Notes: generated by a model from the sequence alone, not told the origin. Positions 1 through 12,560 are shown, counted from the first letter of the stretch. The stretch: 64,000 bases of DNA from Dryas octopetala (GCA_963921425.1 OY992836.1:3053825-3117824), one strand, 5' to 3'. Numbers and translations are program-made.

Positions 1-210
1 GCCTTGGCGAAGGGTTATGTGTAGGATCAGCGCTTGCACAGGCATTTTGTGCTGAGAGGGATATGCTGCAATTAAGGAGTATGATGCCAAATTAACCAAG
101 GACAAGAAATCCCCACGATATAAATTTTTCAATAAAGGAAACATAAAATGTACAGGCACATATTATCCAAGGAAAAACGAATTGAATTTCAATAGATATA
201 TATATATATA
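1..210. other. Unassigned AT-rich sequence
   Basis: No gene, RNA or clear repeat boundary was recognised here. The stretch ends in a short TA microsatellite that leads into the foldback element. Confidence 0.4.
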
Positions 211-1307
211 TAGGAGAGCTCCATTGTAGGATCCTACATTTAACACTCCAAACCGTCTATATAGGATCCTATATATATATATATATGTATGATACCTCAT
301 GGGGCCTACTCCCATGTTGTTTTTCAATAATCCGAACTGTTTATTTTTTAAACTTCTATTCATAGATCATCCTTGCAAAAAATTAGTCAAATCGGAAATC
401 ATTTGCCTATCTAACTTTGATCAAACAAATAGACGGTTTTATCGAAAAAATTTTGTTCGTCTATTTGTTTGATCAAAGTTAGATAAGCAACTCATTTCTA
501 ATTTGGCTAATTTTTTGCAATGATGATCTATGAATAGAGGTCCAAGAAATAGCCGATTCGGATTGTTGAAAATATATGGGAGTGGAACCCACGAGATATC
601 CTACAAATAATTTTATGCATAAATTCAATTTAGACACATAACTATACACGTCATTTCAACGGGATCCACAAACTTTAAAATATTTTAAATATATACTCGA
701 TTTATTATCTAAATTGAAAAATGGACTTCTGTCCATCGATTTGTTGAGAAATCAGTCAAATGTCAGCTTGGCTTTAGCTAACGGGGATTAATTGACAACG
801 TGGCACCAACTTAGCATACCTTTCCGGCCAAATGAGTGACACATGTCCACCTGACACAGGCCCACACATCCATCATGTCTTTCCCGCTCGTCAAACGCTC
901 TCCTGACCATTTTGTCTCCCAAAAACATCACGTTTTTTCTCAAATTCGAATATAAATCCATCACCTTTGTTCGACGAGTGAGAAAGAGATGATGAGTTTG
1001 TGGGCCCATGTCAGAGATTAGGTGGACAGGTGTCACCGTGTCGCTCATTTGGCTGGAAAGGTTTACTGAGATAGCGCCACGTTGCTAAGTAATCCCGGTC
1101 AGCAAAAGTCAAACTGGCATTTAACTGATTTCTCAACGAATCAATGGACAGAAGTCTATTTTTCAATTTAGATAATAGATCATGTGTATATTTGAAATAT
1201 TTTAAAGTTTGTGGACTCCGTTGAAATGACATATATAGTTATGTGTTTAAATTGAATTTATGCCATAATTTTATTTATAAGATTCTACAATTAATAAAGC
1301 CTCCCTA
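211..1307. repeat. Nested foldback (MITE-like) element
   Basis: The ends at 211-240 and about 1271-1307 are inverted copies of each other (TAGGAGAGCTCCATTGTAGG against the complement of the right end), both next to TA runs. Inside lie two more palindromes. One is centred near 447, with arms around 312-445 and 446-590. A longer one is centred near 930, with arms of about 300 bp at 598-900 and 965-1290. No real reading frame is present; the frames in the arms mirror one another. This fits a non-autonomous foldback transposon with a second one nested in it. The superfamily is not assigned because the target duplication is hidden by the TA runs. Confidence 0.7.
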
Positions 1308-1357
1308 TATATATATATATATATATATACTATACACACACTCACACACACACACAC
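1308..1357. repeat. TA and CA microsatellites
   Basis: A run of TA dinucleotides is followed by a run of CA dinucleotides, bordering the foldback element on its right. Confidence 0.85.
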
Positions 1358-1490
1358 AACAATAAAGGGGATATGATTGGATCTAATCAAATTTCACCCC
1401 CAATGCAAACACACTGTGGACCTGTGGTATCGGGGGTGTGCACATATAGGAGAACATGATCATTATATGTACATATATATATATATATAC

Positions 1491-1869
1491 AGAAATGATC
1501 ACTCACTCACTATAGAGTGGGGAATTCCCCGCTCATCTAACTACCCACTCACAAGAGATAGGGGAATTCAATGATCGTGACGGTCCATTTTTTAGGTCCA
1601 TCCTTAAGGGTCGTCCATGTAAAAAATCAGCCAAATCGATAATTATTTGGTCTTCCAAACTTTGCAGATAAATATAATTTGTCAGATAAAGTTGAAATGA
1701 TGTTGACAGTAATACACTGGCTAAACGGTTTATGATTTGGCTGATTTTTTGCAAGGGTGATCTTTAAATGATGCCCTAAAATATTGACGGTTCCGATCAT
1801 TGAAATTCATTGATGGCTGGTTAGGTGAGCGGCCAATTCCTCGCTCTATGGTGAGCAAGTGATCATTAC

Positions 1870-1871
<2 letters not shown>
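1491..1871. repeat. Foldback (MITE-like) element 2
   Basis: Both ends read AGTAATGATCACT-like sequence in opposite orientation next to TA runs, and the whole interval folds on itself. The core shares the words for 'gtccattttttaggtcca' and 'aaaaaatcagccaaatcg' with the foldbacks at 211-1307 and 2672-3042, so these belong to one family or to related ones. There is no coding capacity. Confidence 0.65.
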
Positions 1872-1902
<31 letters not shown>

Positions 1903-2046
1903 AAATGAGACTCAATAAATGAGAGAACTATGATCGAACAAGATAGAGGGTAGCGTACAATTCATAGTGAATATCAAGAGACATGGTGCTGAAATGGATA
2001 TTCAAGGGTTATAGATATAGATCTATACCTCTGGTAAATCATTGCT

Positions 2047-2168
2047 TCAATTTCCTTTAACCCTAGAAGCCATATGAAAAGCATTATCTTCCTCTTCATC
2101 TTCACCTTGAGATGCCTCAGCAAAAACCTTCACCATTCTCTCAAGAGATTGATGAAAGCCGCCAAGAC
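2047..2168 (-). other. Possible terminal exon of an unrecognised gene
   Basis: On the minus strand an open frame ends at a TGA at 2047-2049 and reads a plausible soluble C-terminus with an acidic patch (GEDEEEDNAF) followed by HMASRVKGN. The composition looks like protein rather than the AT-rich repeats around it. I do not recognise a family and see no further exons upstream, so it may be an isolated fragment or chance. Confidence 0.2.
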
Positions 2169-2671
2169 TTAGAGAGAAGAATCAGAACAGGTTTGTGCAC
2201 ATGGCACCCACACTGAGTGTTTAGGTAGTTTTAAAGATGAGGTGGAGGGTTCTAGAAGAGTGGTTTTAAAAAAACAATGGGCGTGTTTGGGATTATACAT
2301 GTGGTTTTGTTTGTCTAGGTGGTCTATTTGGCTCCATATTCCATCCTTAGCTTTATATAATAGTGATGTTCCCAATTCTGGCTGAATAATGAATGTTTCT
2401 TGTTTTCTTTTTATGGAATCAAATCTTCTTATTTATATAAAACAAATATAATAAATATATGGCATATGGAATTTCTTTCTTATTAATTTTTCAGAAAAAT
2501 GTCTATGTTCTATAAAATAGCTACAAGTTTTTTTTTTTTGTATTTTCTGAAAAATTTAATATGTCAAGAGAAGAAAACACTATTATATTATGATTTAATT
2601 GAGTGATGACGGTATTGTTGATGATAAAATGATAGTTTTAGCAGGCTATATATATATATACACAAGAATAT

Positions 2672-3042
2672 TCTAAAACTAATTAGTTAGTAAGTTAATA
2701 TAAAGCTAACCACCCTGTTGGGCCCACCACACAATGTAAATTCAAAATCTGAACCATCTATTTTTTAGGCCATACTTCAAAGATCATCCTTGTCAAAAAT
2801 CTCCAAAATCGGAAGTTATTTAGTCATTTGATTATAACAATAACTATTTATATACTTTTATTAAAAACACTGATCGTCTATTTATTTTATCTCAATTAGA
2901 TGACTAAATGATTTCCGATTTAGTTGATTTTTTGTAATGATAATCTTTGAAGTATGGCCTAAATAATTGACGGTTCAGACATTATGTGGTGGTCCCAAAT
3001 GTATGGTTAGCTTTGTATTAACTTGCTAATTAGTTAATTTTA
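2672..3042. repeat. Foldback (MITE-like) element 3
   Basis: The ends carry inverted copies of AAAACTAATTAGTTAGTAAG followed by matching AAAGCTAACC blocks. The arms pair almost throughout around a centre near 2855. It shares its core words with the two foldbacks to its left. There is no coding capacity. Confidence 0.7.
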
Positions 3043-3241
3043 GAGCACTCCTATATATATATTTATTTATTTATTACATATATTATAATGGTAGCTAATA
3101 GTATGACTACTTACAAAAGTGGTGGTTATGGGCAGGTTCATCAAAATAGTTTGAAACTTTAATGCCAGTGATAAATTTGTCCATACAAAACCCCCAATGT
3201 TTTATGTGATAGAGTCTTGTCTATAGGTCTCATTAGATTTA

Positions 3242-3947
3242 TAAGAGCATGTATAATGGTTTTTTGCTATATGCTATATTTAGCATGACTTTTAGCATTT
3301 AGTAATAGCTTTTATGTTTTTTGCTTCAATGGCACAAAAGTTATAGCTATATGTTAATATGTTTATATTTTTAATATATTCATATATATCTTTATAAATT
3401 AAATTTAATATATTAAATTATTTTAATAATTATATCATTGTAAATATTTTAATGAGATTTTTAAATATGAGCCCAATATTAAATATATTTAAATATTATT
3501 ATTTTAATACCCAAACTAATATTTTAGTATTTTTCATGTCAAAGTCAAATTTAAGAATTGTAAAATTTGAATACATGACCAATCAACCCATAACAGCTGC
3601 CTATCTTCATGTCTCTTGCTGCAATCTTTTCCGTTCATATGAATATCATTTCCTCTTTTTTTTTCTCATGGGACCCAACACTTTTTCAACCAATCACTTT
3701 CTTTCACTTGGTTTTTTATTTTTTATTTTTTATTTTTCTTTACCCATACTTTTCAAATGGTAAGTCCACTTTTTTCTTGAGTTCCTCAATAGCAATTGCT
3801 AAATTTTCTATTATAGTATAGTGAAAAATTTAGCAATAACATAGCAAATACTAAATTTAGCTATGTCATTATAATGAGTTTTTTTATCAATTCTGCTATA
3901 TTTAGCATATAGTATAACATTTAGTCATGTCATTGTACATGCTCTTA
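3242..3947. repeat. Foldback element 4, TAAGAGCATGTA termini
   Basis: Inverted ends TAAGAGCATGTA...TACATGCTCTTA enclose about 0.7 kb of AT-rich DNA, and further inward the words TATATTTAGCAT pair as well. The target duplication could be TA, or TAA/TTA if those bases are not part of the ends, so Stowaway-like and Tourist-like origins are both open. Frames inside (for example 3452-3763) are AT-rich chance frames. Confidence 0.65.
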
Positions 3948-5000
3948 GAGCATAGGTCCTATCATCTAAGGCAAGGCACCCAACCTTCATGTAATATCTA
4001 CGGGCCCTATATCTTTCTCTTATTTTCTTCGGACTCATTCCAAGTGAGTGACATAAGTCTCAGGTAAAGTTTATCCATAGTCTCATAGGACATATACTTA
4101 TATGTTTTGTTAATGTAGGCCATTTGGTGGATTTCATCATGACAAATGTTAATTTAAGAGTTAAAATTGTCATTTTCATTAAAAAATTAAAATTAAATTA
4201 AAAATAAAAACAAAAACAAAAAACAAGAAAAAGAAAAAAGAAGATGAGGTGCAGATCGCACCCCCTCCTCACCCATCCCCAACCTCCGACGACAGCCTAC
4301 TCAATGAAGGTGAGGTGAGGATGGATGGGTCGGGCTTGGCTGGAGCGGAGGGTCGGCGTGGGCTTTGGCTGGAATGGGGTGTGGCAGAGGGAGGGGCAGG
4401 TCGAGGTAGGTCGGGGCCTGGGTTGGGAAGAGAGGGGTAGGGGCGGGGAGGGCCTGGGTTGGGGGGGAGAGAGGGAAGGGAGGGAATATCATTAATATCA
4501 TTGAGATCTCTGGTAAGATTAATGTCAATTCTAGTGACATTAATATAATTGAACTGATGCAGGGACAAAAGGGAATATCAATTGAAAGTGTAAATGGTTC
4601 CCCACAACCAAATAGAAAACTTACATACCCTTGATAAAGCCAATAGGCTCCTCCATCGAATTTTATGTTGATCTCTTTAACGTAACAACCACAGTCCTTG
4701 AGGGAAAGCTTCAGAGTACAATAGGTCTCCTTCAAACACAAAAAAATAAGAGAGGGAGTAGGAGAAAGACGAAGAAGGGGAAAAAAGGACCGGTTTGGTA
4801 TGAATAGGTCTCCTTCAAACACAAAAAAAAAAAAACTTGGGTCTTAAAAGTACTGAGAGCCCAAAACTGGACTTTATAATCATTTACTTTAATTTTTTTT
4901 AGTAGTAATCTTTTTTAGTTTTTAGTTCTACTGTTTTTTGGTTTAAATTTTTTTAGTTTATAATTTTACTGTTTTTTAATTTAGAAATAGAATTAAAATT
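3948..5000. other. Intergenic, G-rich low-complexity block
   Basis: Nothing coding is supported. The part at 4260-4490 is a G-rich low-complexity tract of repeated GGGCCTGGGTTGGG-like words. It is open in several frames on both strands only because it is biased. An A-rich tract precedes it. Confidence 0.4.
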
Positions 5001-5430
5001 TTATTTAATATAAAAAGACCAATTTATCCCTCATTTAGACAGAGTTAGTAATAGCGGTTCATCCCACGTGGATACAAATCATTACTAAGTGTCTTTTATT
5101 AATACACTTCTAAATATGTGTCTTAAGTTACGATTGACACCTAAATATGTGTCCTCAATGAAAAAATTTTCTTTAATTTTTCTATTTTCTACTTTTTCTA
5201 AACTTTGTAATTTCACCAAAAATAGCTCGGGACTCCAAATAATCCCTCGAAAAATCCTACGGACTCGTAGTAATTAATCCTAATTTTTTGTAGCTTCAAA
5301 ATAATAATTTGTCTTCCAAAAAAATTAAGGAAAATTTAACTCTAATGAATTTAATTCTGAAAAATTAATTTCAACTTGATAATCACCAAATTTGTGCACA
5401 AGGGCACTAGAGTTCAACTCTAAACTACTA
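5001..5430 (-). mobile_element. Gypsy-type LTR fragment (minus)
   Basis: Read on the minus strand, this matches the plus-strand stretch at about 7930-8180 along its length. The shared order is a word for 'aatttggtgattat', then 'gggattatttggagtcc', then 'gagctatttttggtg'. It is therefore a second, inverted copy of the beginning of the same LTR family. It is partial and old; both outer ends are lost. Confidence 0.5.
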
Positions 5431-5669
5431 ATGGTACAAGTTAGTTACACAAAAGACAAAGAAAACTCTATTTCCTTTAAAGAAACCTTAAGCTTCTAAA
5501 TACAAAAGAGTTTTGAAAGACACGTGTCAACACCCAATAGGATTGGAAAATCCAAGGTATTACAACGCCCTTGCACGTGTGACGAAATTTTGACCATAAC
5601 ACGTGGACAAATTGTATTGGGTGACGTAGGAGCACGTGTGGCTGTTGGGCCTTACACACAAATAAGCAA

Positions 5670-5789
5670 GCTTTGATACCATGATAGAATTTGAGCATCC
5701 AACCCAAAGCCAAATGGCAATGGGTGTAGAGGCCCAAGATCATATAAGCCTAAGCTCTAGTTTTCCGATGTGGGACATTACTCTCAACA
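5670..5789 (-). mobile_element. TRIM-type LTR with adjoining primer-binding site (minus)
   Basis: On the minus strand an LTR of about 108 bp starts TGTTGAGAGTAATGTCCCAC and ends in CA. It is followed by a TGGTATCAAAGC-like primer-binding site complementary to initiator tRNA-Met. The length and the CCCACATCGG word are typical of plant TRIM or short Copia-related LTRs. Only one LTR was found, so the element is partial and looks old. Confidence 0.6.
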
Positions 5790-6017
5790 AAAAGCATGTC
5801 CATTTGAATTAGGCTTTTTATCAACTTATCCACCTGAACTTTGACCTGTTTTTCACTTCACCACCCAATAAATTTTTTGACTCAATGTGGCACCTTAATT
5901 TTTAAAAAATTTCAATGTCAGACCTCTGTTAGCTTTCGTCCAATTTTCCATCAAGTTTTAGCACATTTTGGGCACGTGACCCATTTTTCATGGGGTTTTC
6001 GGTCTTTTCCTCTTAAC

Positions 6018-6385
6018 CTTTTTCTTGAGTAGCACTCGGGTAGGATGGCCGAATTACACAACTTATATATAGTTTCTCCAGTAGAACTCGAGTACTAGTC
6101 GAGGTCCCCTCGAATATGATAGCAGAATGTTTCTCGAGTAACACTCGAATATATAGCCGAATTACACAACTTATATATAGTTTCTCGAGTAGCACTTGAG
6201 TACTACTCAAGAGAACCTCGAGTAGGATAGCCGAATTACACAAGTAACACAACTTATATATAGTTTCTCAAATAGCATTCGAGTACTAGTACTACTCAAG
6301 GTCCCCTCACGTAAGATAACCGAATTAGTAACACAACTTATAGTTTCTCGGGTAGCACTCGAGTACTACTCGAGGTCCACTCTAC
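6018..6385. repeat. Minisatellite with CTCGAG hairpins
   Basis: About four diverged copies of a unit of roughly 75-125 bp. Each has a word for 'ccgaattacacaacttat', then 'atatagtttctcgagtagca', then a hairpin such as CTCGAGTACTACTCGAG followed by GAGGTCC. Unit length varies by internal gains. There is no coding potential of its own. Confidence 0.75.
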
Positions 6386-6810
6386 CAAACAGATCAAGGG
6401 ATGAAGGGTCCCAGTCCCTTTCCCTCCCCTCCCACTTTTCTTTTCCCTCCAATTTTCCATCACACCTACTGATAATCACCAAAGCAAAAAAATATCATCA
6501 ACACAAAATCCTCAATTTAACTTGCAAATGCCTTTAATTTGTCTAAAGTTATAAGCATCAATTCCATATATTTCATTCCATAAAGGATTTCATTCAATAC
6601 ATTCCTTACTCTTCATTCCCAACTGAAAATCCACAAAACCATCTCACATCCCAGATTCTAAACTCTTTGACAACAATGGCAGCTAATTACTCAAATCTTT
6701 GCCACCTCTTCATTCCCCACTGAAAATCTCATATGGGTTTGCTATGTGGCATTTCTACTCTCGTTAGTGGAGTTTGGTCATGTAGCAGTCGGCCCAACCC
6801 TAGCGTTGAG
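6386..6810. other. Intergenic, nothing recognised
   Basis: Mixed AT-rich sequence. I see no gene, RNA or bounded repeat. Confidence 0.4.
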
Positions 6811-6816
6811 AGGGGG

Positions 6817-6930
6817 TGTTAAATATCTCATATAGCCAGGATATGGTTGGGTTGTACACAATATAAGCCTTGGGCAATCCTCTCCTTAAAAGACAGTTTT
6901 TTAGGATGAGATAGGCCTATGGGTTTAACA
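6817..6930 (+). mobile_element. Short LTR (TRIM-like) with polypurine tract
   Basis: A 114-bp unit begins TGTTAAATATCTCATATAG and ends GGGTTTAACA, giving the TG...CA and short inverted ends expected of an LTR. The purine run GAGAGGGGG lies directly before it, as expected for a 3' LTR. No partner LTR was found, so it is a remnant. Confidence 0.5.
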
Positions 6931-7914
6931 CATGCACTTTATAGTTGGTCCTATGTGGGCTTTAACAAGGCTGTGTTTAACTACCTGAAACGCAAACTCT
7001 TAGACTATTGATATGAATTTCAAACTTCAAATTTTGAACCCAAACATTTGACCCCACATATATGAGATTTATACTTTGGATTTCGAACTAGGATTTTTAT
7101 CTCTGTACGTCCTCGAACCTTTGACCCTCGATTTGGTCTACGATCCTCAGACCTCCGACCTTGGACCTGGATATTTGATCGAGATTCCAAAACTATAAGA
7201 CAGCCGGCAGCCCTCTCTCTCTCTCTCTCTCTCCCTCCTTCCCTCCCTCCCTCCCTCACTCTCTTCCTTTTTCTATTTGCGCACAGAACCACCAAAGAAA
7301 GAGTGTTAAATTGGTGGTTCGACTTCTTCTTCTTGTAGAAAAAAAATATATAACCCAAGGCCTCCATTATAGCAGACCAGAGGAAGAAAAAGAGAAATGA
7401 GAAACAGAAAAAGAGATAGAAAGAGATGACGCCGACTGGGCGACGTCAATGGATCGGCCGGGGGAGGCACCGTATTGTTGGGTGGGGAGGGAGGAAGGAG
7501 TTTGCTGGGGTTTTTTGCAGAAAAAAATTTAAAAATGAAAAGAAGAAAAAAGAAGGAAGAATAAGGAAAGAAAAGAGAAGGAAAATGAGGAGGGGGTGGG
7601 TTTGTGCAATTTGCAGGTGATTGCTTTTTTTTTTTTTCATTTTTTTCTATGTAGGAGAAAAAAAAAAAGTAGCTGAAGGAAGAAAAAGGAAGAAGGAAGA
7701 AGGAGGAGGAAGATCTAGGTATTTTATGTAATGAAAATATTTCAATGTTGGGTGGTTGTGATTATGGTGTTGGCGTTGGGTGGTGATGGTGTTGAGTGGT
7801 GGTGGCGATGGAGGTTATGGTGGTGGTGGTGGTGATGATGTTGGGTATAGAAAGGAATAGATTGAGTGTAAAGTGTATTTGTTGGGTTTTAGTAAGACAT
7901 TTAATTGTAAGTCT
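6931..7914. other. Low-complexity intergenic DNA
   Basis: Contains a CT microsatellite at about 7210-7258, A/G-rich and T-rich runs around 7510-7700, and TGGTGG-rich sequence near 7770-7840. Reading frames here come from this bias and I do not support any as genes. Confidence 0.5.
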
Positions 7915-10900
7915 ACAGTTTAGTTGTGTGGAAGTGAATTTTGAAAAAAGAAATTCAAGAATTTGGTGATTATTTTATTGATTTTCATTTTTTGAAATTA
8001 AATTATGAGAGGAGGATTTTTATAATTTTTGTGGAAGTGATTTAACTATTTTGATGCTATAGGAAATTAGTACTCAGTGAGCCAAATTTGTAGGAATTTT
8101 CAGGGAATTATTTGGAATCCTGAGCTATTTTTAGTGCATTTCTAAAGTTAGAGAAATTAGATAAAATAGGAAAATAAAGAAATTGAAAACGTTGCTGACT
8201 GGGACTGACAACGCACACATAGCGCGCAGCCATTCGCCCAAGTGCGTTGACGCGGCACCACGTAGGTGCAAGTAAATTAAGCTCACAGGAGCTGCTGTGC
8301 AGACATCACACTGGAACTCTATCCCTCTTTTAATCTAAGTTGTTAGAGGTCATTAAAATGCGTTTGATCTCAGCCGTTGATTTGAGTAGGAGCGGCTATT
8401 GTTCAAATCGGGTCCCTTGGACCCGCATGTCTCTCATTTGGGCTGACCCGGCTCGTTTCGGCTCTACAAGTGGGTAACCCGTCGGTTTGTGCATGACCCA
8501 ATTCGGTTTTTCTTGTTTTTTTTCACACTTTTCTTTGGAGAGCTTGCCAAAGAGGAAGAGTTCATAGGAGTGGAAATTAGCTTTGGAAGTTTACAACCAG
8601 GTAGGTAAGTATTTTATTATTTATGCTTTATTTATTTTTCTTAGGCTTTAATATTAGCTTGCATGCTTAGATTAATTAAATATGATTTATTTATTAATTA
8701 AGCATGCCTAGGTTTATTTTAGAGATTTAATTTAAGGCTAATAACTTGTTAGGTTTAGCAAATTTCTATTATAGAGATTAAATTGGATTTAAGTTATTAT
8801 TCGAGTAGAAAATTAGGATTAAATACCAAATCCCAATAATTTTTTGGTATAGTATGAAGATTATATAATATTTCAATTAAACTACCAAATATAAATGTAG
8901 TTTTTTAGATTAGGTCACAAATATGTTGGCCCTTTTGATTTGAACCTTTTTCATTTGACATTTTTGTCATTTGGCCCACATATAATGGGTGTTAGTTAAA
9001 CTTTATAAGATTTTAACAAAATTGCCCTTGAGGCTTTTATATTATCTTGAAAATTGCTAATGTAGTCTCAATTTCATATTTAGTTGTGACTATACGATAC
9101 TTACAACTTCAAATTTAGTTGTGACTAAACGACAATCACATTTAAGTTGTGAGACAATCACAGTTAAGTTGTGACTTAATTGAATTTTTTTTAGAAAAAT
9201 TATACTACAATATAATATAAATAGAGGTCAAAACAATACTTTTACTCAAAATAATACATAGTATAGTAGTGTTAGTTGTCTCTTTCAATATACCAAGACA
9301 ATCACAATTAATTTGTGACTGAATTGATTTTTTTTTTAATACAATATAGTAAAAATTAATGTAATATTTGTGATGTAATATTATTTTTATTTTTTTATTG
9401 TAGTGGCATGTGATGTAGTGTTTGTAAATTCTAATACTTTTTACTTTATTATTTTGTTTGACTTTTCAACTAGTACCTAATCTAAAATGCTATTTAATTT
9501 TGGTATCTAAACTAAAAAGTTACTGAAATTTAGTAGTTAAAATTAATGGACCTTTATTCGAGCTTAATTAATTAGTGGAATATTTTGGAGAAATACTAAT
9601 TAATTAAATACTTGAATAATACTTAGGTTTGATTTATTCTAACCTAAATTAATTTATGCAATTGCTTTGAATTAAAGCAATTAGTCAAGTGGTTTGACTT
9701 TAAGATAAAACTGGAAACTTAGAAACTCTAAAGAATAGAGTTTAGTCCACGTAGGACTAGAGTCTTTAGGGATGTGAGACCTAAAAGGATGAGTCATAAT
9801 GAGATTGTGTTGAACTTAACTTTTGACTAAGTTGTCGTATTGTCGGACACTAGGAACACTAGGTACCGAAGGCGATGGATTCGAGACGAATGGGGATGCA
9901 TAGGCTATGTAATAGAATACGTGAAGAGCATTGGATTTCAGGTAGAGGATTTATCCTACATTCCTGACTATGGACTTTGTGTGTGTTTGTGTTTTTAAAT
10001 TATTATAACATGCTATTATTATGATTGGTTTGAGAGTTAAGGTAGCATTGTTGGTGACCTTGGGTTCAAGTCCCTAAAGCTTTTATAAGAATTGATCACT
10101 TACGTTATAGGGTACGCGCCTAGCCAAACTAATATGTGTGACGTGTGCTTATGCGAAGCCAGGGCTCATAACTGATCCGGTGGCAAATGATATAGTTTCT
10201 CATTTTCGAATTCCTATCTCTATTTACCAGGGTATGCACTCTCGCTATAGATCCTATTTCTTTTAATAGCTGGGCATAATTGTACCATTGTATATTGACT
10301 ATCAGGTATGAATGATTTGCATGTTTATAATCATATTGCTATACAGCCTAGTCATAAATGTTTTGAAAAAATTTCAAAGGAAATGTTTGAATAACTTATT
10401 TTGATAATTTAAGGATCCAACAAGAAATGGTTTCCATAATAATTTACACTCAGAAATGTTTTGTGGTTTTCAAACTAGCTAGGGTCCCTTGAGGCCCTGA
10501 AAGGAAGCTATGATCGTATAAGATGCTTACCCCTTACATTTGTTTTGTTGTTCCTTGTTTATTGGATGTTTTTATAAGTACGAGCATGGTAAAGAGACGA
10601 AGTTGGATGAGGGTCGAGCAGAGCAGCATCTTAAGACTTGTCAACTTCCTTGATTTTATAGGTGATGTCATTTAATTGTTTTCTCAAATCGAGTACGTTT
10701 TGAATGATTTTCCTCTATTGTTTGGAGATGGTTTTGAACTATTTACTTTGATTTTACGTTGACGTAATTTTGAAACCTTTATACTATGCTTGCTATGTAT
10801 TTCGAATTTATTTAATTTTTCAAAGTTGCAATAGACTATCGTAACCTTAGGAGTTGGTTTTATAAAGAAGTTTTATTTTTATTTCACATGTTTTCTTCTA

Positions 10901-11051
10901 TTTATTATCTTTGATCTAACCCATATTAAACCCAAAAGGCTTAACTCACCTTGAGTATCTTAAGGGATTAATACTTGATTTAGTGGTATTAATCTCTTGG
11001 GGCATTTAAGATAGGTGTCTCTGTTGCATACCCGGGGTTCGGGGTGTGACA
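7915..11051 (+). mobile_element. Gypsy-type long LTR remnant
   Basis: The right end reads GGGGTTCGGGGTGTGACA, a TG...CA-type LTR terminus. A related tail occurs at 12945-13097 (ending GAGGTGTGACA). The left part matches the inverted fragment at 5001-5430. No gag or pol is seen, so this is probably an old solo or truncated LTR, enlarged by a nested element at about 8813-9547. The exact start is uncertain and no target duplication was recognised. Confidence 0.5.
8813..9547. repeat. Nested AT-rich repeat, family A copy 1
   Basis: Starts near AATTAGGATTAAATACCAAA and ends near a 'taaaattaatgg' word. It contains repeated TTGTGACT and CAATCACA words. A related copy in the opposite sense is at 35430-35886, with the same terminal AATTAGGATTAAATACCAAA on its far side and the same TGTGACTGTTT/ACAGTCACAAC words. 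It is non-coding and probably a non-autonomous element. Confidence 0.5.
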
Positions 11052-12000
11052 CCTCACTCCCCATATTTGGTCGCGAACACCCTGCATTGGCAACCCTTCT
11101 CCCTCTCTCACTCTTTTTCTTTCTCTATTGACATGACCATTGTCGGACCTAAGGAGTGTCAGCGGCTTCACCAACTTCCAGATCAAAGGTCAGTGAAGCC
11201 GCTAGTAACCCTTGGGTGCAGCAATATTCACGCTTAGTAGAGAGAGATATATATATATATATAATACATATACACGCACCTTCTAATGAGGGATCTGAGG
11301 GTAAATATGAAATCTCTTATAGGATCCATTTCACATTATAATTTGAAGTTTGAAACCATCTCCTTAGGATTAAGCTTGCAAAAAATTAAATTAATTTGAA
11401 TCCAAAAAGATTTGAACCCATAAGTTTGGACAACCGAACTCCCAATTGAAAAAAAATAAAATAAAATAATTTAAAAAAAAAAACCCCGAACCCGCTTCAT
11501 TATCGGTTTTTGGGTTACAAGTACCCACCCGTAAAAAATATGTTTCATCTCTGCATAAACTATTGTGAAATGTTTGTTTGGGCACCAATTAGATTCAGGT
11601 TTTAGAAACCATGTTTCTTGAGTTTCCTAAAGCTCTATCAACAAACCCTGCGAAGTAAGAATATGAGTTCTAGTAATCTGGTTGCAGACGCAGTGTGGAT
11701 GGCCATTGAATCAACTGGTTTAGGTCTTTTCCCTTTGACTTTTTTCCATTCCTAACTTTATTTATTTGCTTTTTTGTTTTTAGGGTTTTTTTTTTAGTAT
11801 TTCACTTTCACATTTAATTCTCATATATATAATGTTGGCATTGATCGATGAGAGGCAACTGATTGGAATGGGACAGTGAGCAATGATCAGCTCTCCATGT
11901 CCTCATTTCAAATTCCTTGTTAAACTCGTTTTAGAAAGTTGAAATTCTTACAATGTGTGTGTTTGTACCATATTTTAAGTATGCGACATGACATTGATAT
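11052..12000. other. Intergenic, nothing recognised
   Basis: Contains a short inverted GGCTTCAC word near 11160-11205 and a TA run at 11249-11262. There is no supported gene. Confidence 0.4.
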
Positions 12001-12560
12001 TCAGTCCAGTTACAAGGCACAAAAGCTCAATTTATTAAATTCACCCAAATGCCCCAAGTCTAAGCCCATTTAGTGAAAAGCTTATCAGACCTCGACGAGC
12101 GAACAAAAGCTTTTAGCAAGACCTCACCGAGAAGATACATAAGGCAGAGGGAACATGACCATTAATGTTACAACACACGTCCCAGGAAAGCTGTCAAAAA
12201 GCTATCCCCAGCTGTCAAAGTTGTACTCATTTCTCTGCAAAGGTCACTCCCAAACGTACACTTGTCAGCTATCCAAGAAAGAAGGACTAGAGTTTTGAGC
12301 TTTTCCCTACTATAAATACCTTTCTCAAAGAAGAATTCAGGAGCTCGATACACAGACACATCCAAAAACCTACAACACTGAAAAATTCTCCTCAGCCGTT
12401 ATGCTCTGATTTTACTTGTTTGTACTATTTGTACTGTTTGTCATTTGTGAACAGCTGTCCTTTATTAATTTCAGCTTATTTACATTTATTTTTAGTATTT
12501 TCTTTACGATTTTATTTCTTTTAAGTTTGAGGAATATTAATTACCTTTATTTTCGAGTAT
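12001..12560 (+). promoter_or_regulatory. Promoter-like stretch, probably LTR-derived
   Basis: A clear TATA box (TATAAATA at 12311-12318) is followed by AC-rich leader-like sequence with CACAGACACATCC and CAACACTG. No convincing reading frame follows, and the setting is transposon-rich, so I think it is the U3/R part of an LTR whose ends I cannot place. A true gene promoter with a lost gene is the alternative. Confidence 0.3.

Noticed and set aside
4249-4822. Proline/glycine-rich frames on both strands
   Set aside because: G-rich low-complexity tract, overlapping frames on both strands, no domain.
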